Notes under the pieces: model-generated
The model's input: the letters and a program-made list of their open reading frames with translations, nothing else
Databases searched by the model: none
Told to the model about the DNA's origin: nothing
Shown: piece by piece, positions 1 through 5,980 of the stretch
Numbering within the stretch: position 1 is the first letter of the stretch
Layout of the letters: each line of letters opens with the position of its first letter
DNA from: CBDDRG01 sp051306415
GTDB taxonomy: Bacteria > Pseudomonadota > Gammaproteobacteria > Pseudomonadales > Porticoccaceae
Reading direction: 5' to 3'
Assembly: GCA_051306415.1 (NCBI GenBank)
Contig: JBPPNE010000205.1
Coordinates: 1 to 9,276, forward strand
DNA length: 9,276 bases
Program-made: the position numbers and the translations under genes

Positions 1-4
1 GAGG

Positions 5-119
5 GACGGGGCGCTTTTGTTGCGATCCAGCGTTGCGCCTCGCTTTTGCACGCCCGGCGCACTGCACTCGGCGCGTCTGGACTCGCAAAAAATAGGCTCG
101 CAACAAAAGCGCCTCCGTC
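5..119. repeat. Long imperfect inverted repeat, intergenic
   Basis: Bases 10-25 (GGCGCTTTTGTTGCGA) are the exact reverse complement of 98-113. Beyond a one-base bulge at 114 the pairing continues, 5-9 (GACGG) with 115-119 (CCGTC), giving about 21 paired bases around a 72-base interior. Inside, TCCAG at 26-30 pairs with CTGGA at 77-81, and TGCGCC at 34-39 with GGCGCA at 56-61, so the whole segment could fold into a branched cruciform or RNA. The motif CGCTTTTG occurs again at 41-48. It lies downstream of the dolP operon. A dispersed intergenic palindromic repeat (REP/MITE-like) is the most likely identity, but copy number cannot be seen from one window. Confidence 0.75.
87..114 (-). terminator. 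Candidate terminator of the lpoA-yraN-dolP operon
   Basis: Read on the minus strand about 55 bases after the dolP stop, AGGCGC and a short loop are followed by GCGAGCCT and then TA plus six T (complement of 87-92). The stem is short and slightly asymmetric, so this is a weak intrinsic terminator candidate. It overlaps the right arm of the large inverted repeat, which could compete with it in folding. Confidence 0.3.
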
Positions 120-169
120 GCAACTGCGCGGGTAGTGTTAACAGGCCCTAGTCCAGTCAATCCAGTCTT

Positions 170-745
170 TTAATCCAGGTACTCAAACACCTTCACCACA
201 CTCTGTGCGCCGGCGGTATTGCTGGCCACCGAGGCGACGCGATCGCCTTCACGGCGGGTGACGATACCCATCAGATAGACCACCCTGCTTTCGGTAATGA
301 CTTCGATATTGTTCGATTTGATTTCCGGGTCGTTAATCAGCTTGGTCTTGACCTTGGTGGTCAGCCAACTGTCACGGGTGCGCGACAACAGGCCTGATGA
401 TCCCCGGATTTGCAACTCATTGTGAACCTGGCGGACGCCGCGCACATTGCGCGCGGTGGTTCCCGCGAGCGTGCGCATTTCGTCGGTGGGGACTTCGCCG
501 GTGAGCAGGATGACCCGGTTGTAGGCGTTGACATTGACGTGGGATGAGTTGTCCAGCAGCGAGTTGGCCTTCTTGATGTTGACCCCGATCACGGTTTCCA
601 GCTGGATGTCGTCGATGTGAGTGCCGACCGAGGGCCGGCTGCGATCCGGGTTAATCGGGCGCTCGCTGACGGCGCTGATGGTGCTGGTGCACCCCACCAG
701 GATGATACTGCTCGCTATTAATAGGCGTGGCCAGAGCTTCAGCAT
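170..745 (-). CDS. dolP: Dual BON-domain outer-membrane lipoprotein DolP (YraP)
   Basis: Predicted division- and outer-membrane-associated lipoprotein of 191 residues, the same length as E. coli DolP (YraP), which supports envelope integrity and binds anionic phospholipids at the septum. The N-terminus is a lipoprotein signal: Lys3/Arg7, a hydrophobic run, then lipobox L-V-G-C at residues 16-19. Residue +2 is Thr rather than Asp, which suggests outer-membrane sorting. Two BON domains follow, roughly residues 46-115 and 125-191, each with the recurring V-x-L-x-G pattern (VILLTGEV, VVYLMGIV). The frame is open for 26 codons upstream, but the ATG at 745 is preferred because it follows a good Shine-Dalgarno and starts directly at the signal peptide. 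It is the last gene of the lpoA operon, 44 bases after yraN. Family assignment is firm; function is from E. coli. Confidence 0.92.
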   Translation of the reverse strand: MLKLWPRLLIASSIILVGCTSTISAVSERPINPDRSRPSVGTHIDDIQLETVIGVNIKKANSLLDNSSHVNVNAYNRVILLTGEVPTDEMRTLAGTTARNVRGVRQVHNELQIRGSSGLLSRTRDSWLTTKVKTKLINDPEIKSNNIEVITESRVVYLMGIVTRREGDRVASVASNTAGAQSVVKVFEYLD

Positions 746-753
746 GATCGGGT

Positions 754-760
754 TCCTCTC
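754..760 (-). promoter_or_regulatory. Ribosome binding site of dolP
   Basis: GAGAGGA on the minus strand, 8 bases before the ATG at 745-743. It decides the start: the upstream in-frame ATG at 823 would lie inside yraN and put 26 unrelated residues before the lipoprotein signal. Confidence 0.7.
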
Positions 761-789
761 AAGGGTTGTCTTGTGTAGGGGGTTGGCGG

Positions 790-1167
790 TCAGGGCGAGG
801 GTCGAAAGGCGTCGCGGATCCATTCCAGTTGGTAGTCGCCGGAGCCGTCCGGGGTCAGGCAGATGGCGTCAAACCGGCAGGGGCGCGTCTCGCCCAACCC
901 TTCTGCTTGCAGATAATGCGCGCTGGCATAAAACAGTTTCTGCTGCTTCCTGGCGTCGATGGTGGCCGCGGCGCCGCCAAAAGTCGCGTTACTGCGTAAC
1001 CGCACTTCGGCGAACACCAGGGTGTCGCCATCCTCGGCGATGATATCAATTTCGCCCCGCGGCGTGCGGTAGTTCTGCTCGCGAATGCGCAGACCCTGGC
1101 GTTTGAGTAGATCACGGGCCAATCGTTCCGCCGTTTTGCCGTCACCGGCGAGGGATTTTGTCGTCAC
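790..1167 (-). CDS. yraN: YraN family (UPF0102) nuclease-fold protein
   Basis: Small protein of 125 residues, normal for the UPF0102/YraN family, which has a restriction-endonuclease-like fold and no settled biochemical role. With residues counted from the GTG start, the PD-(D/E)XK-type elements are visible: G-x-x-A-E (Glu14), R-G-E-I-D (Asp41) and F-A-E-V-R (Glu54, Arg56 in place of the usual Lys, which is common in this family). A conserved Arg-Lys-Gln-Gln-Lys segment follows. The frame stays open to 1326, but that extension overlaps the lpoA 3' end and has no family similarity. The GTG at 1167-1165 shares bases with the lpoA TGA at 1166-1164 (GTGA overlap). There is no Shine-Dalgarno, so translation is probably coupled to lpoA. 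The SIS-domain gene diaA, often next to yraN, is absent. Confidence 0.9.
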   Translation of the reverse strand: MTTKSLAGDGKTAERLARDLLKRQGLRIREQNYRTPRGEIDIIAEDGDTLVFAEVRLRSNATFGGAAATIDARKQQKLFYASAHYLQAEGLGETRPCRFDAICLTPDGSGDYQLEWIRDAFRPSP

Positions 1168-3008
1168 TGGGGGATATCCGCTAGCTGTCCGACCGGGATC
1201 ACTCGGCCGTCGCGAAATTGTGCCCAGGGTTGCTCGCGGAGGATTCGCCCTGACGGCGCCATGGTCAGCGTGCCGGTGTAGCCGTGGATGGAAGTCTGTG
1301 GCGAATTGCGCATGACCGACAGCCACTGGTGAAGCTGAAAGGCATCTACTCCGAGCGCAAACAGGGGCCGGTAAATCGGTTGCAGTCCAGCCTCCGGCTT
1401 GAGTTTATCGGCACCCTGGCCGGGTAGCACCGAGGGCATCGCGGTAAAGCGTATGGAGTCGAGATCCTGATTGCGATCCTGATTGTTGACGCCGCCGGCG
1501 TAAATAAACGAGGTGGCGTAAACCGGCAGGTCTCGCGCAAACAGAAAGTCGAGCGATGGTTTGATCTGGCGGCCCTGCTCGGGATAGGCAATGAGCAACA
1601 CCATGTCGATATCCTGGCGTCGCTGCGGCGCTGGCCCGGTATTCTTGGCCGCCGCTCGCGCCATTCTGGCAACGTCCGGCGCGCTCAATCCGGGCAGCAG
1701 AACTGGCCGCAGCAGCGAGGTAAAATCCTTTTGCTCCATCGCATAGGGCGGCGCGACAACGAGAGTGCCGCCACGGCGTTGCCAGTCGCTGCGAAAAGCC
1801 TCCAGCGCGTTCTTGCCCCAGGGTGTCGCGGGGGTAATCGCGAGGGCGGCGCGATGGCCTTCGCGCCAGGCGCGCTCGGCCACCTGTACGGCCTCATCGG
1901 CAACTGAGAGTCCAAATTGAAAGAAATTGTCCGGGGCATGCTGGCTGGCGTCGAGTTGGTTCAAGCCAAGCACCGGCACCGGCAACACCGGTTGTGCTGC
2001 GAGACCTTTGATTTCTTCCTCCCGCAACGGCCCGATCACGATGCCCGCGCCGTCGGCCACGGCGCGTTGATAAACCGTGGCGATAGCGGCGGTGGAGGTG
2101 TCGTAGAGGCGCAGCGGAGGAATGCTTTTGTCTCTGCTGAACTGGTCGTACCAGGCGGCCAGAAAACCGTTGCGGATGGTGGTTGCCGCCAGCGCGTGAC
2201 TGCCACGCAGCGGCAGCAGCAGGGCGATCTGCTTGGGCAGGTCGGCGCTTGCCTGCGCCAACTGGTTGAAACTCGCCGGTGGCCGCTGTGCCGCCGGGTG
2301 CTCGGGCCACTGAGCCCGCCAGGCGTTGAAATTGCGAATTCCCTGGCGGATATCGCTACCGCCGCTGCGACTCGCCAGCGCGAGTTGATACCACCCCTTG
2401 AGCTCGTTATCTCGGGTCTCGGCGCTCAGTTGCCGTAGATCGCGGTCGCCGATACGGTTGAGCAGCCGCCAGATGGTCTCGTGAACATCGGCGATCTCGG
2501 CGGGTTCTCTCAGCAGGTGGGCGAGGGCGACGTACTCCGCCACGCCGGCGCCTTCGTCGCCGAGTAGCGCAAACAGGTCGCCCCGCGCACGGCGCCAGTT
2601 CACTTGCACGGGCTGCGGCAATTGCGGCCACTCCGCCGTCAGCCGCGGATGGGTCAGCAGGGCGCGGGCGCTGGCGTACTCGTCCTGAACCATCGCCAAG
2701 GCGGCGTAAGCCAGGCAGAAATCCGCCAGCGCATCGAGAGAGAGAACCTGGGTATTGATGCCGCGAAACACTGCCTCGGCACGCGAGTAGTCCTTGAGCT
2801 GATAGTAACTTTTGGCGGCGGCGAGCTGATGCTGCTCTTTTTCAGGCGACGGGCTCTTGAGTGCGATGGCCAGCTCTTGCTCCGCCTGCGTCTCGGATGT
2901 GGCGGGCTTCGTGTATGCTGGCGAAGCTGGCTTGGGTAGGCTGCCGCATCCGCCGAGGATGAGCAGTACGACGACCAAGCTGAGGCGCAACCGGAGCAAT
3001 AGGGGCAT
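1164..3008 (-). CDS. lpoA: LpoA, lipoprotein activator of penicillin-binding protein 1A
   Basis: Outer-membrane lipoprotein of 614 residues that in E. coli reaches through the periplasm to stimulate peptidoglycan synthase PBP1A; the E. coli protein is about 60 residues longer. The N-terminus has Arg6/Arg8, a hydrophobic core and lipobox L-G-G-C ending at Cys21, with Gly at +2, consistent with outer-membrane sorting. A low-complexity linker (Ala/Pro/Thr/Glu) leads into an alpha-helical TPR-like region (about 45-250). A periplasmic-binding-protein-like C-terminal domain follows, opening near residue 260 at QIALLLPLRGSHALAA and containing GIVIGPLREEEI and VPVLGLNQ, as expected for LpoA (PF04348). 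It is the first gene of the minus-strand operon and divergent from rsmI. Identification rests on domain order and neighbours and is strong. Confidence 0.93.
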   Translation of the reverse strand: MPLLLRLRLSLVVVLLILGGCGSLPKPASPAYTKPATSETQAEQELAIALKSPSPEKEQHQLAAAKSYYQLKDYSRAEAVFRGINTQVLSLDALADFCLAYAALAMVQDEYASARALLTHPRLTAEWPQLPQPVQVNWRRARGDLFALLGDEGAGVAEYVALAHLLREPAEIADVHETIWRLLNRIGDRDLRQLSAETRDNELKGWYQLALASRSGGSDIRQGIRNFNAWRAQWPEHPAAQRPPASFNQLAQASADLPKQIALLLPLRGSHALAATTIRNGFLAAWYDQFSRDKSIPPLRLYDTSTAAIATVYQRAVADGAGIVIGPLREEEIKGLAAQPVLPVPVLGLNQLDASQHAPDNFFQFGLSVADEAVQVAERAWREGHRAALAITPATPWGKNALEAFRSDWQRRGGTLVVAPPYAMEQKDFTSLLRPVLLPGLSAPDVARMARAAAKNTGPAPQRRQDIDMVLLIAYPEQGRQIKPSLDFLFARDLPVYATSFIYAGGVNNQDRNQDLDSIRFTAMPSVLPGQGADKLKPEAGLQPIYRPLFALGVDAFQLHQWLSVMRNSPQTSIHGYTGTLTMAPSGRILREQPWAQFRDGRVIPVGQLADIPQ

Positions 3009-3019
3009 CGTTTACTCTG

Positions 3020-3859
3020 ATGGCAGGGACACTTTACGTGGTGGCGACGCCGATCGGCAATCTGGCCGACATGGTACCCCGCGCCGTCGAGATACTCCAG
3101 ACGGTTGACCTGGTGGCGGCGGAAGACACTCGCCACAGTGGCCGCCTGCTCGCCCATTTCGCGATCGAAAAGCCGTTGCTGGCCTACCACGATCACAGCG
3201 ATCCGGGGCAGGAGCAGCGCATTCTCGTTGCTCTCGAAGCAGGCAAAAGCGTTGCGCTGATTTCCGACGCCGGCACTCCCCTGATCGCCGACCCCGGCTA
3301 CCGTTTGGTGCGCGCGGCGCGCGCTCGCGGTTGTGTGGTCCAGCCTATTCCCGGCCCCTGTGCGGCCGTCGTTGCCCTCAGTGCCGCCGGGCTACCCAGC
3401 GACCGCTTTGCCTTCGAGGGGTTTTTGCCGGCCAAGGCCAAGGCCCGGCGCAACCGTCTGCAAGACTTGGCGAGTGAGCCACGCACCTTGATTTTTTACG
3501 AGGCGCCGCACCGGATTGCGGATGCGCTGGCCGACCTTTGTGACCTGTTCGGCGCGCAGCGGGAAGCGGTGGTGGCGAGAGAATTGACCAAGACCTTCGA
3601 GACATTTCTGACTGGCACCCTGGCGGACATTCAGGCCAGGATCGCCGCCGACCCCAATCAGCAGCGCGGCGAAATCGTCCTCATCGTGCACGGCGCCGAT
3701 GCGAGTGAAAACGGCATCGCCGCTGCCGAAGAGGAACGCGTGCTGCGCTTGCTGCTCGCGGAGTTACCGCTTAAACAGGCTGCGGAGCTCGCCGCGCGTA
3801 TTACCGGTGGAAGCAAGAATCTGCTGTATCAAAAGGCGCTGGCCTGGCAGAAATCCTGA
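3020..3859 (+). CDS. rsmI: RsmI, 16S rRNA (cytidine1402-2'-O)-methyltransferase
   Basis: SAM-dependent tetrapyrrole-methylase-fold enzyme that 2'-O-methylates C1402 of 16S rRNA, acting together with RsmH (N4 methylation) on the decoding centre. The length of 279 residues is typical. Signature segments are all present: VATPIGNLAD at residues 8-17, AAEDTRHS at 33-40, SDAGTPLIADPG at 82-93, the PIPGPCA loop near 109-115 and FEGFLPAKA at 132-140. A helical tail of about 60 residues follows. The start at ATG 3020 places the conserved TLYVVATPIGNL directly at the N-terminus. There is no good Shine-Dalgarno; the nearest purine run (AGGGG, 3001-3005) is 14 bases away. It is divergent from lpoA. In related genomes rsmI commonly neighbours rnpB and mraZ; here the accessory island follows instead. 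Confidence 0.96.
   Translation: MAGTLYVVATPIGNLADMVPRAVEILQTVDLVAAEDTRHSGRLLAHFAIEKPLLAYHDHSDPGQEQRILVALEAGKSVALISDAGTPLIADPGYRLVRAARARGCVVQPIPGPCAAVVALSAAGLPSDRFAFEGFLPAKAKARRNRLQDLASEPRTLIFYEAPHRIADALADLCDLFGAQREAVVARELTKTFETFLTGTLADIQARIAADPNQQRGEIVLIVHGADASENGIAAAEEERVLRLLLAELPLKQAAELAARITGGSKNLLYQKALAWQKS
3031..3060 (-). promoter_or_regulatory. Candidate sigma70 promoter for lpoA operon
   Basis: On the minus strand, TTGCCG (3060-3055) and TAAAGT (3036-3031) are separated by 18 bases, each matching 4 of 6 consensus positions, and sit just upstream of the lpoA ATG. It lies entirely within the rsmI 5' coding region, as the 11-base intergenic gap requires. This is inferred from consensus only and is weak. 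Confidence 0.22.
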
Positions 3860-4159
3860 ACCGCGGAGCACTGGCCCCGAGCCCGCCATTGAGGGCCCTT
3901 GCACATTTTAATCGCACTGAATGACATTGGAGAGTGCAATCCATGACGCCAGACAAAATCCGTGCAGATTCGCGGTGTTAGAATGACTAAGGAAGTGGAT
4001 GTGGACACGCCGAACCCGTGCATCTCCGCAGCGCCCTGCGCCTTGTGGGACTTCCAGAACGGTAATATCCTTGCGTGGTCAATATGTTCGAACGTTAGTT
4101 CGCGGCTAACTACAGCCAACAGATCAAAATGCCAATGCCGATCAAGGAAGGGCTCGGCC
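3860..4159 (+). other. Gene-poor junction between rsmI and the island
   Basis: No recognisable gene lies in these 300 bases. Just after rsmI, GGCCC (3873-3877) can pair with GGGCC (3893-3897) over a 15-base loop, with only a short T-rich run after it, so it is a poor terminator. TTGCAC (3899-3904) is mirrored by GTGCAA (3934-3939). The methyltransferase frame is open from GTG 3962 through here, but its translation (Cys-rich, no known motif) does not look like methyltransferase sequence. A minus-strand open frame covers 3829-4404 and is also unrecognised. The left boundary of the accessory island probably falls in about 3860-3960. Confidence 0.5.
3976..3984 (+). promoter_or_regulatory. Candidate extended -10 promoter for the island operon
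   Basis: TG-T-TAGAAT fits an extended -10 element (TGn plus 5 of 6 bases of TATAAT). There is no convincing -35 element. Transcription would begin near 3991, which would favour a methyltransferase start downstream of 3983, such as GTG 4160. Consensus match only. Confidence 0.3.
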
Positions 4160-5047
4160 GTGCTAGCGCGTAGAACACCAGGTGACGAAGGAGACCGCGC
4201 GGGGAAACTGACGGCCACAGGCAATAAGCGCAACCAAGTCGTGGCGCCCGCCGCCGTTAAAAAGGCGTCAGAAACCAAACAAGTCGTGATGCTGCGCCCA
4301 GCGAAGGGTAGCCCGCTGACGCCTCTTCCCGACTTCGCAATCTGGAATGGCGATGTCGAGAAGTTCCTATACGCACTGCCGAGCGAGCCGATCTTCGATC
4401 TCATCGTCTCTTCACCCCCCTACAACATTGGAAAGTCCTACGAGAGCAAAAAGGCCCTTGAAAAGTATCTCGAATGGCAGGAGCGGGTAATCGACCTGAT
4501 GATCCCGCGCTTGAAGGACACGGGCAGCCTCTGCTGGCAGGTCGGCAACTTCGTCGACAACGGGCATATAGCCCCGCTCGACATCGAGTTCGCGCCGATC
4601 TTCAAGAAACATGGCCTACAACTGCGCAACCGGATCATCTGGCACTTTGGCCACGGCCTGCACAACAAGCGCCGCTTCTCCGGGCGCTATGAGACCGTCA
4701 TGTGGTATACGAAGAGCGACGACTACGTCTTCCACCTCGACGCTGTCCGCGTGCCGGCGAAGTATCCGGGAAAGAAGCACTTCAAGGGACCGAACGTGGG
4801 CCAGCCATCCGGCAACCCGAAGGGCAAGAACCCCGAGGATGTTTGGAGCATCCCGAAGGTGAAGAGCAACCACGTCGAGAAGACTGATCACCCTTGCCAG
4901 TTCCCCGTAGGCCTGATCCAGCGTCTGGTGCTGTCGATGTCCGAGCCGGGAGCTGTGGTGTTCGACCCCTTCGCGGGTGTGGCTTCCGCGGGCGTGGCGG
5001 CCGCTGTTCACGGCCGTCGCTTCATCGGCTGCAGGTTGATTCACTAA
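4160..5047 (+). CDS. Beta-class DNA methyltransferase (N4-cytosine type), C-terminally truncated
   Basis: SAM-dependent DNA methyltransferase of the N6_N4_Mtase family (PF01555). Catalytic motif IV S-P-P-Y-N (nt 4412-4426, residues 85-89) precedes SAM-binding motif I F-D-P-F-A-G (nt 4961-4978, residues 268-273), the beta-class order. Ser before PPY points to N4-cytosine rather than N6-adenine. Between them are NRIIWHFGHGLHNKRRFSGR and RYETVMWYTK, typical of the family. The end is abnormal: after motif I the protein reads GRRFIGC and then RLIH-stop, where relatives continue with an acidic residue (SAM ribose contact) and about 20-30 more residues including motif III. Activity is therefore doubtful. 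The start is uncertain: GTG 4160 follows GGAAGGG at 7 bases; the frame is open to GTG 3962, ATG 3983 is possible, and ATG 4289 is nearest the conserved domain. Confidence 0.8.
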   Translation: MLARRTPGDEGDRAGKLTATGNKRNQVVAPAAVKKASETKQVVMLRPAKGSPLTPLPDFAIWNGDVEKFLYALPSEPIFDLIVSSPPYNIGKSYESKKALEKYLEWQERVIDLMIPRLKDTGSLCWQVGNFVDNGHIAPLDIEFAPIFKKHGLQLRNRIIWHFGHGLHNKRRFSGRYETVMWYTKSDDYVFHLDAVRVPAKYPGKKHFKGPNVGQPSGNPKGKNPEDVWSIPKVKSNHVEKTDHPCQFPVGLIQRLVLSMSEPGAVVFDPFAGVASAGVAAAVHGRRFIGCRLIH

Positions 5048-5051
5048 AGCT

Positions 5052-5954
5052 ATGGCAAACGACTACAAAAAAGAGCTGCTGACAGCGATAGAAAGACGCT
5101 ACGGGTTGATTACAACGCTATCAGGGAGCCGATCTCTCATAGAACTACAAAGCGGTGTCCGAGTTTACTTACGCTACTCGAAGATACATGGCAAAGGGGT
5201 TGCGTTCTATGGTCTTCGACAAGTTGATCTCAATGCGCTTGATGGGCATCACTCGTACCTTTGCTTCTTCACTGACCGAGAGTCGCCACTGTTTATCCCT
5301 TACGGCGATTTTGAGGCAGTAATCCGGCAATCTCCACTGGCTTCCGACGGTCAGTACAAGGTCCAAATTGCTTACAGCCCAAGCACGAAGGAGTTATACC
5401 TGCCGAGGGTAGGACACTTCAATGTTGACGCTTTTGGCGGTATTGATGCCCTACCCTCGGTCGGCGATCGAGACTCAAATGTCATCGTGCAGAACATAAC
5501 CCACTGGCAAGCACAAACCCTATTGGGCGGCATCGGGACGATGAAGGGCTATGGCGTCTACGTTCCACGGAACAATATTGAACTGCTCGACTGGGGATTG
5601 GTGCGACCATTTCAGCCAATCAGCGAGCTTCCAACCCACGTCAAAGAGAGAGCGCGGTTTGTGTCCGAGATTGATGTGATCTGGATAGATCATAAACAAG
5701 ATGCTATTGCCGCCGCCTTCGAAGTCGAACATTCAAGTTCGGTTTATTCCGGCTTGCTGAGATTCAATGACTTTCTGCTAACCTGTCAGGGAGTAAGCCG
5801 CTTTTTCGTCGTATCGAACGAGTCCCGACGTGACTTGTTTACACGTCAGCTTCAGCGTCCTACTTTTCAGCGTAGTGGCCTCAGTGAACTTGCGAGTTTT
5901 CTGGATTATTCAAATGTTTTCGATTGGCACCGTCGCCTCTCTGCCGCAGCGTAA
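5052..5954 (+). CDS. Putative restriction endonuclease-like protein, PD-(D/E)XK type
   Basis: Protein of 300 residues, not recognised at family level. The C-terminal third shows a nuclease-like core: F-V-S-E-I-D-V-I-W-I-D (Glu206, Asp208) followed after 15 residues by A-F-E-V-E-H (Glu224, Glu226) on a hydrophobic strand, then S-G-L-L-R-F-N-D (Arg237), and a further strand FFVVSN. This fits a PD-(D/E)XK core in which the usual Lys is replaced by Glu (E-V-E). A segment around 150-175 (HWQAQTLLGGIG, GYGVYVPRN) resembles the helix and strand often placed before such cores. The N-terminal 100 residues may bind DNA, but this is unproven. The gene starts 4 bases after the truncated methyltransferase, has no clear Shine-Dalgarno, and is visibly less GC-rich than its neighbours. 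A restriction role is inferred from motif and context. Confidence 0.6.
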   Translation: MANDYKKELLTAIERRYGLITTLSGSRSLIELQSGVRVYLRYSKIHGKGVAFYGLRQVDLNALDGHHSYLCFFTDRESPLFIPYGDFEAVIRQSPLASDGQYKVQIAYSPSTKELYLPRVGHFNVDAFGGIDALPSVGDRDSNVIVQNITHWQAQTLLGGIGTMKGYGVYVPRNNIELLDWGLVRPFQPISELPTHVKERARFVSEIDVIWIDHKQDAIAAAFEVEHSSSVYSGLLRFNDFLLTCQGVSRFFVVSNESRRDLFTRQLQRPTFQRSGLSELASFLDYSNVFDWHRRLSAAA

Positions 5955-5980
5955 TCGAGGAAAAACACAACACAATTCCT

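Noticed and set aside
621..1043. Plus-strand open frame antisense to dolP and yraN
   Set aside because: Arg/Pro-rich low-complexity translation, fully covered by two well-supported genes on the other strand.
3917..3931. Partial similarity between ACTGAATGACATTGG and the reverse complement near 8267-8280, as possible island end repeats
   Set aside because: Only the outer 5 bases at each end match and a gap is needed; indistinguishable from chance.
3860..3990. Possible rnpB (RNase P RNA), expected after rsmI in some relatives
   Set aside because: The conserved 5' core of RNase P RNA (GAGGAAAGTCCGG-type segment) is not present here or elsewhere in the window.
3829..4404. Minus-strand open frame of 191 codons
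   Set aside because: It overlaps the end of rsmI and the methyltransferase core antisense, has no recognisable domain or ribosome site, and long antisense frames are common at this GC.
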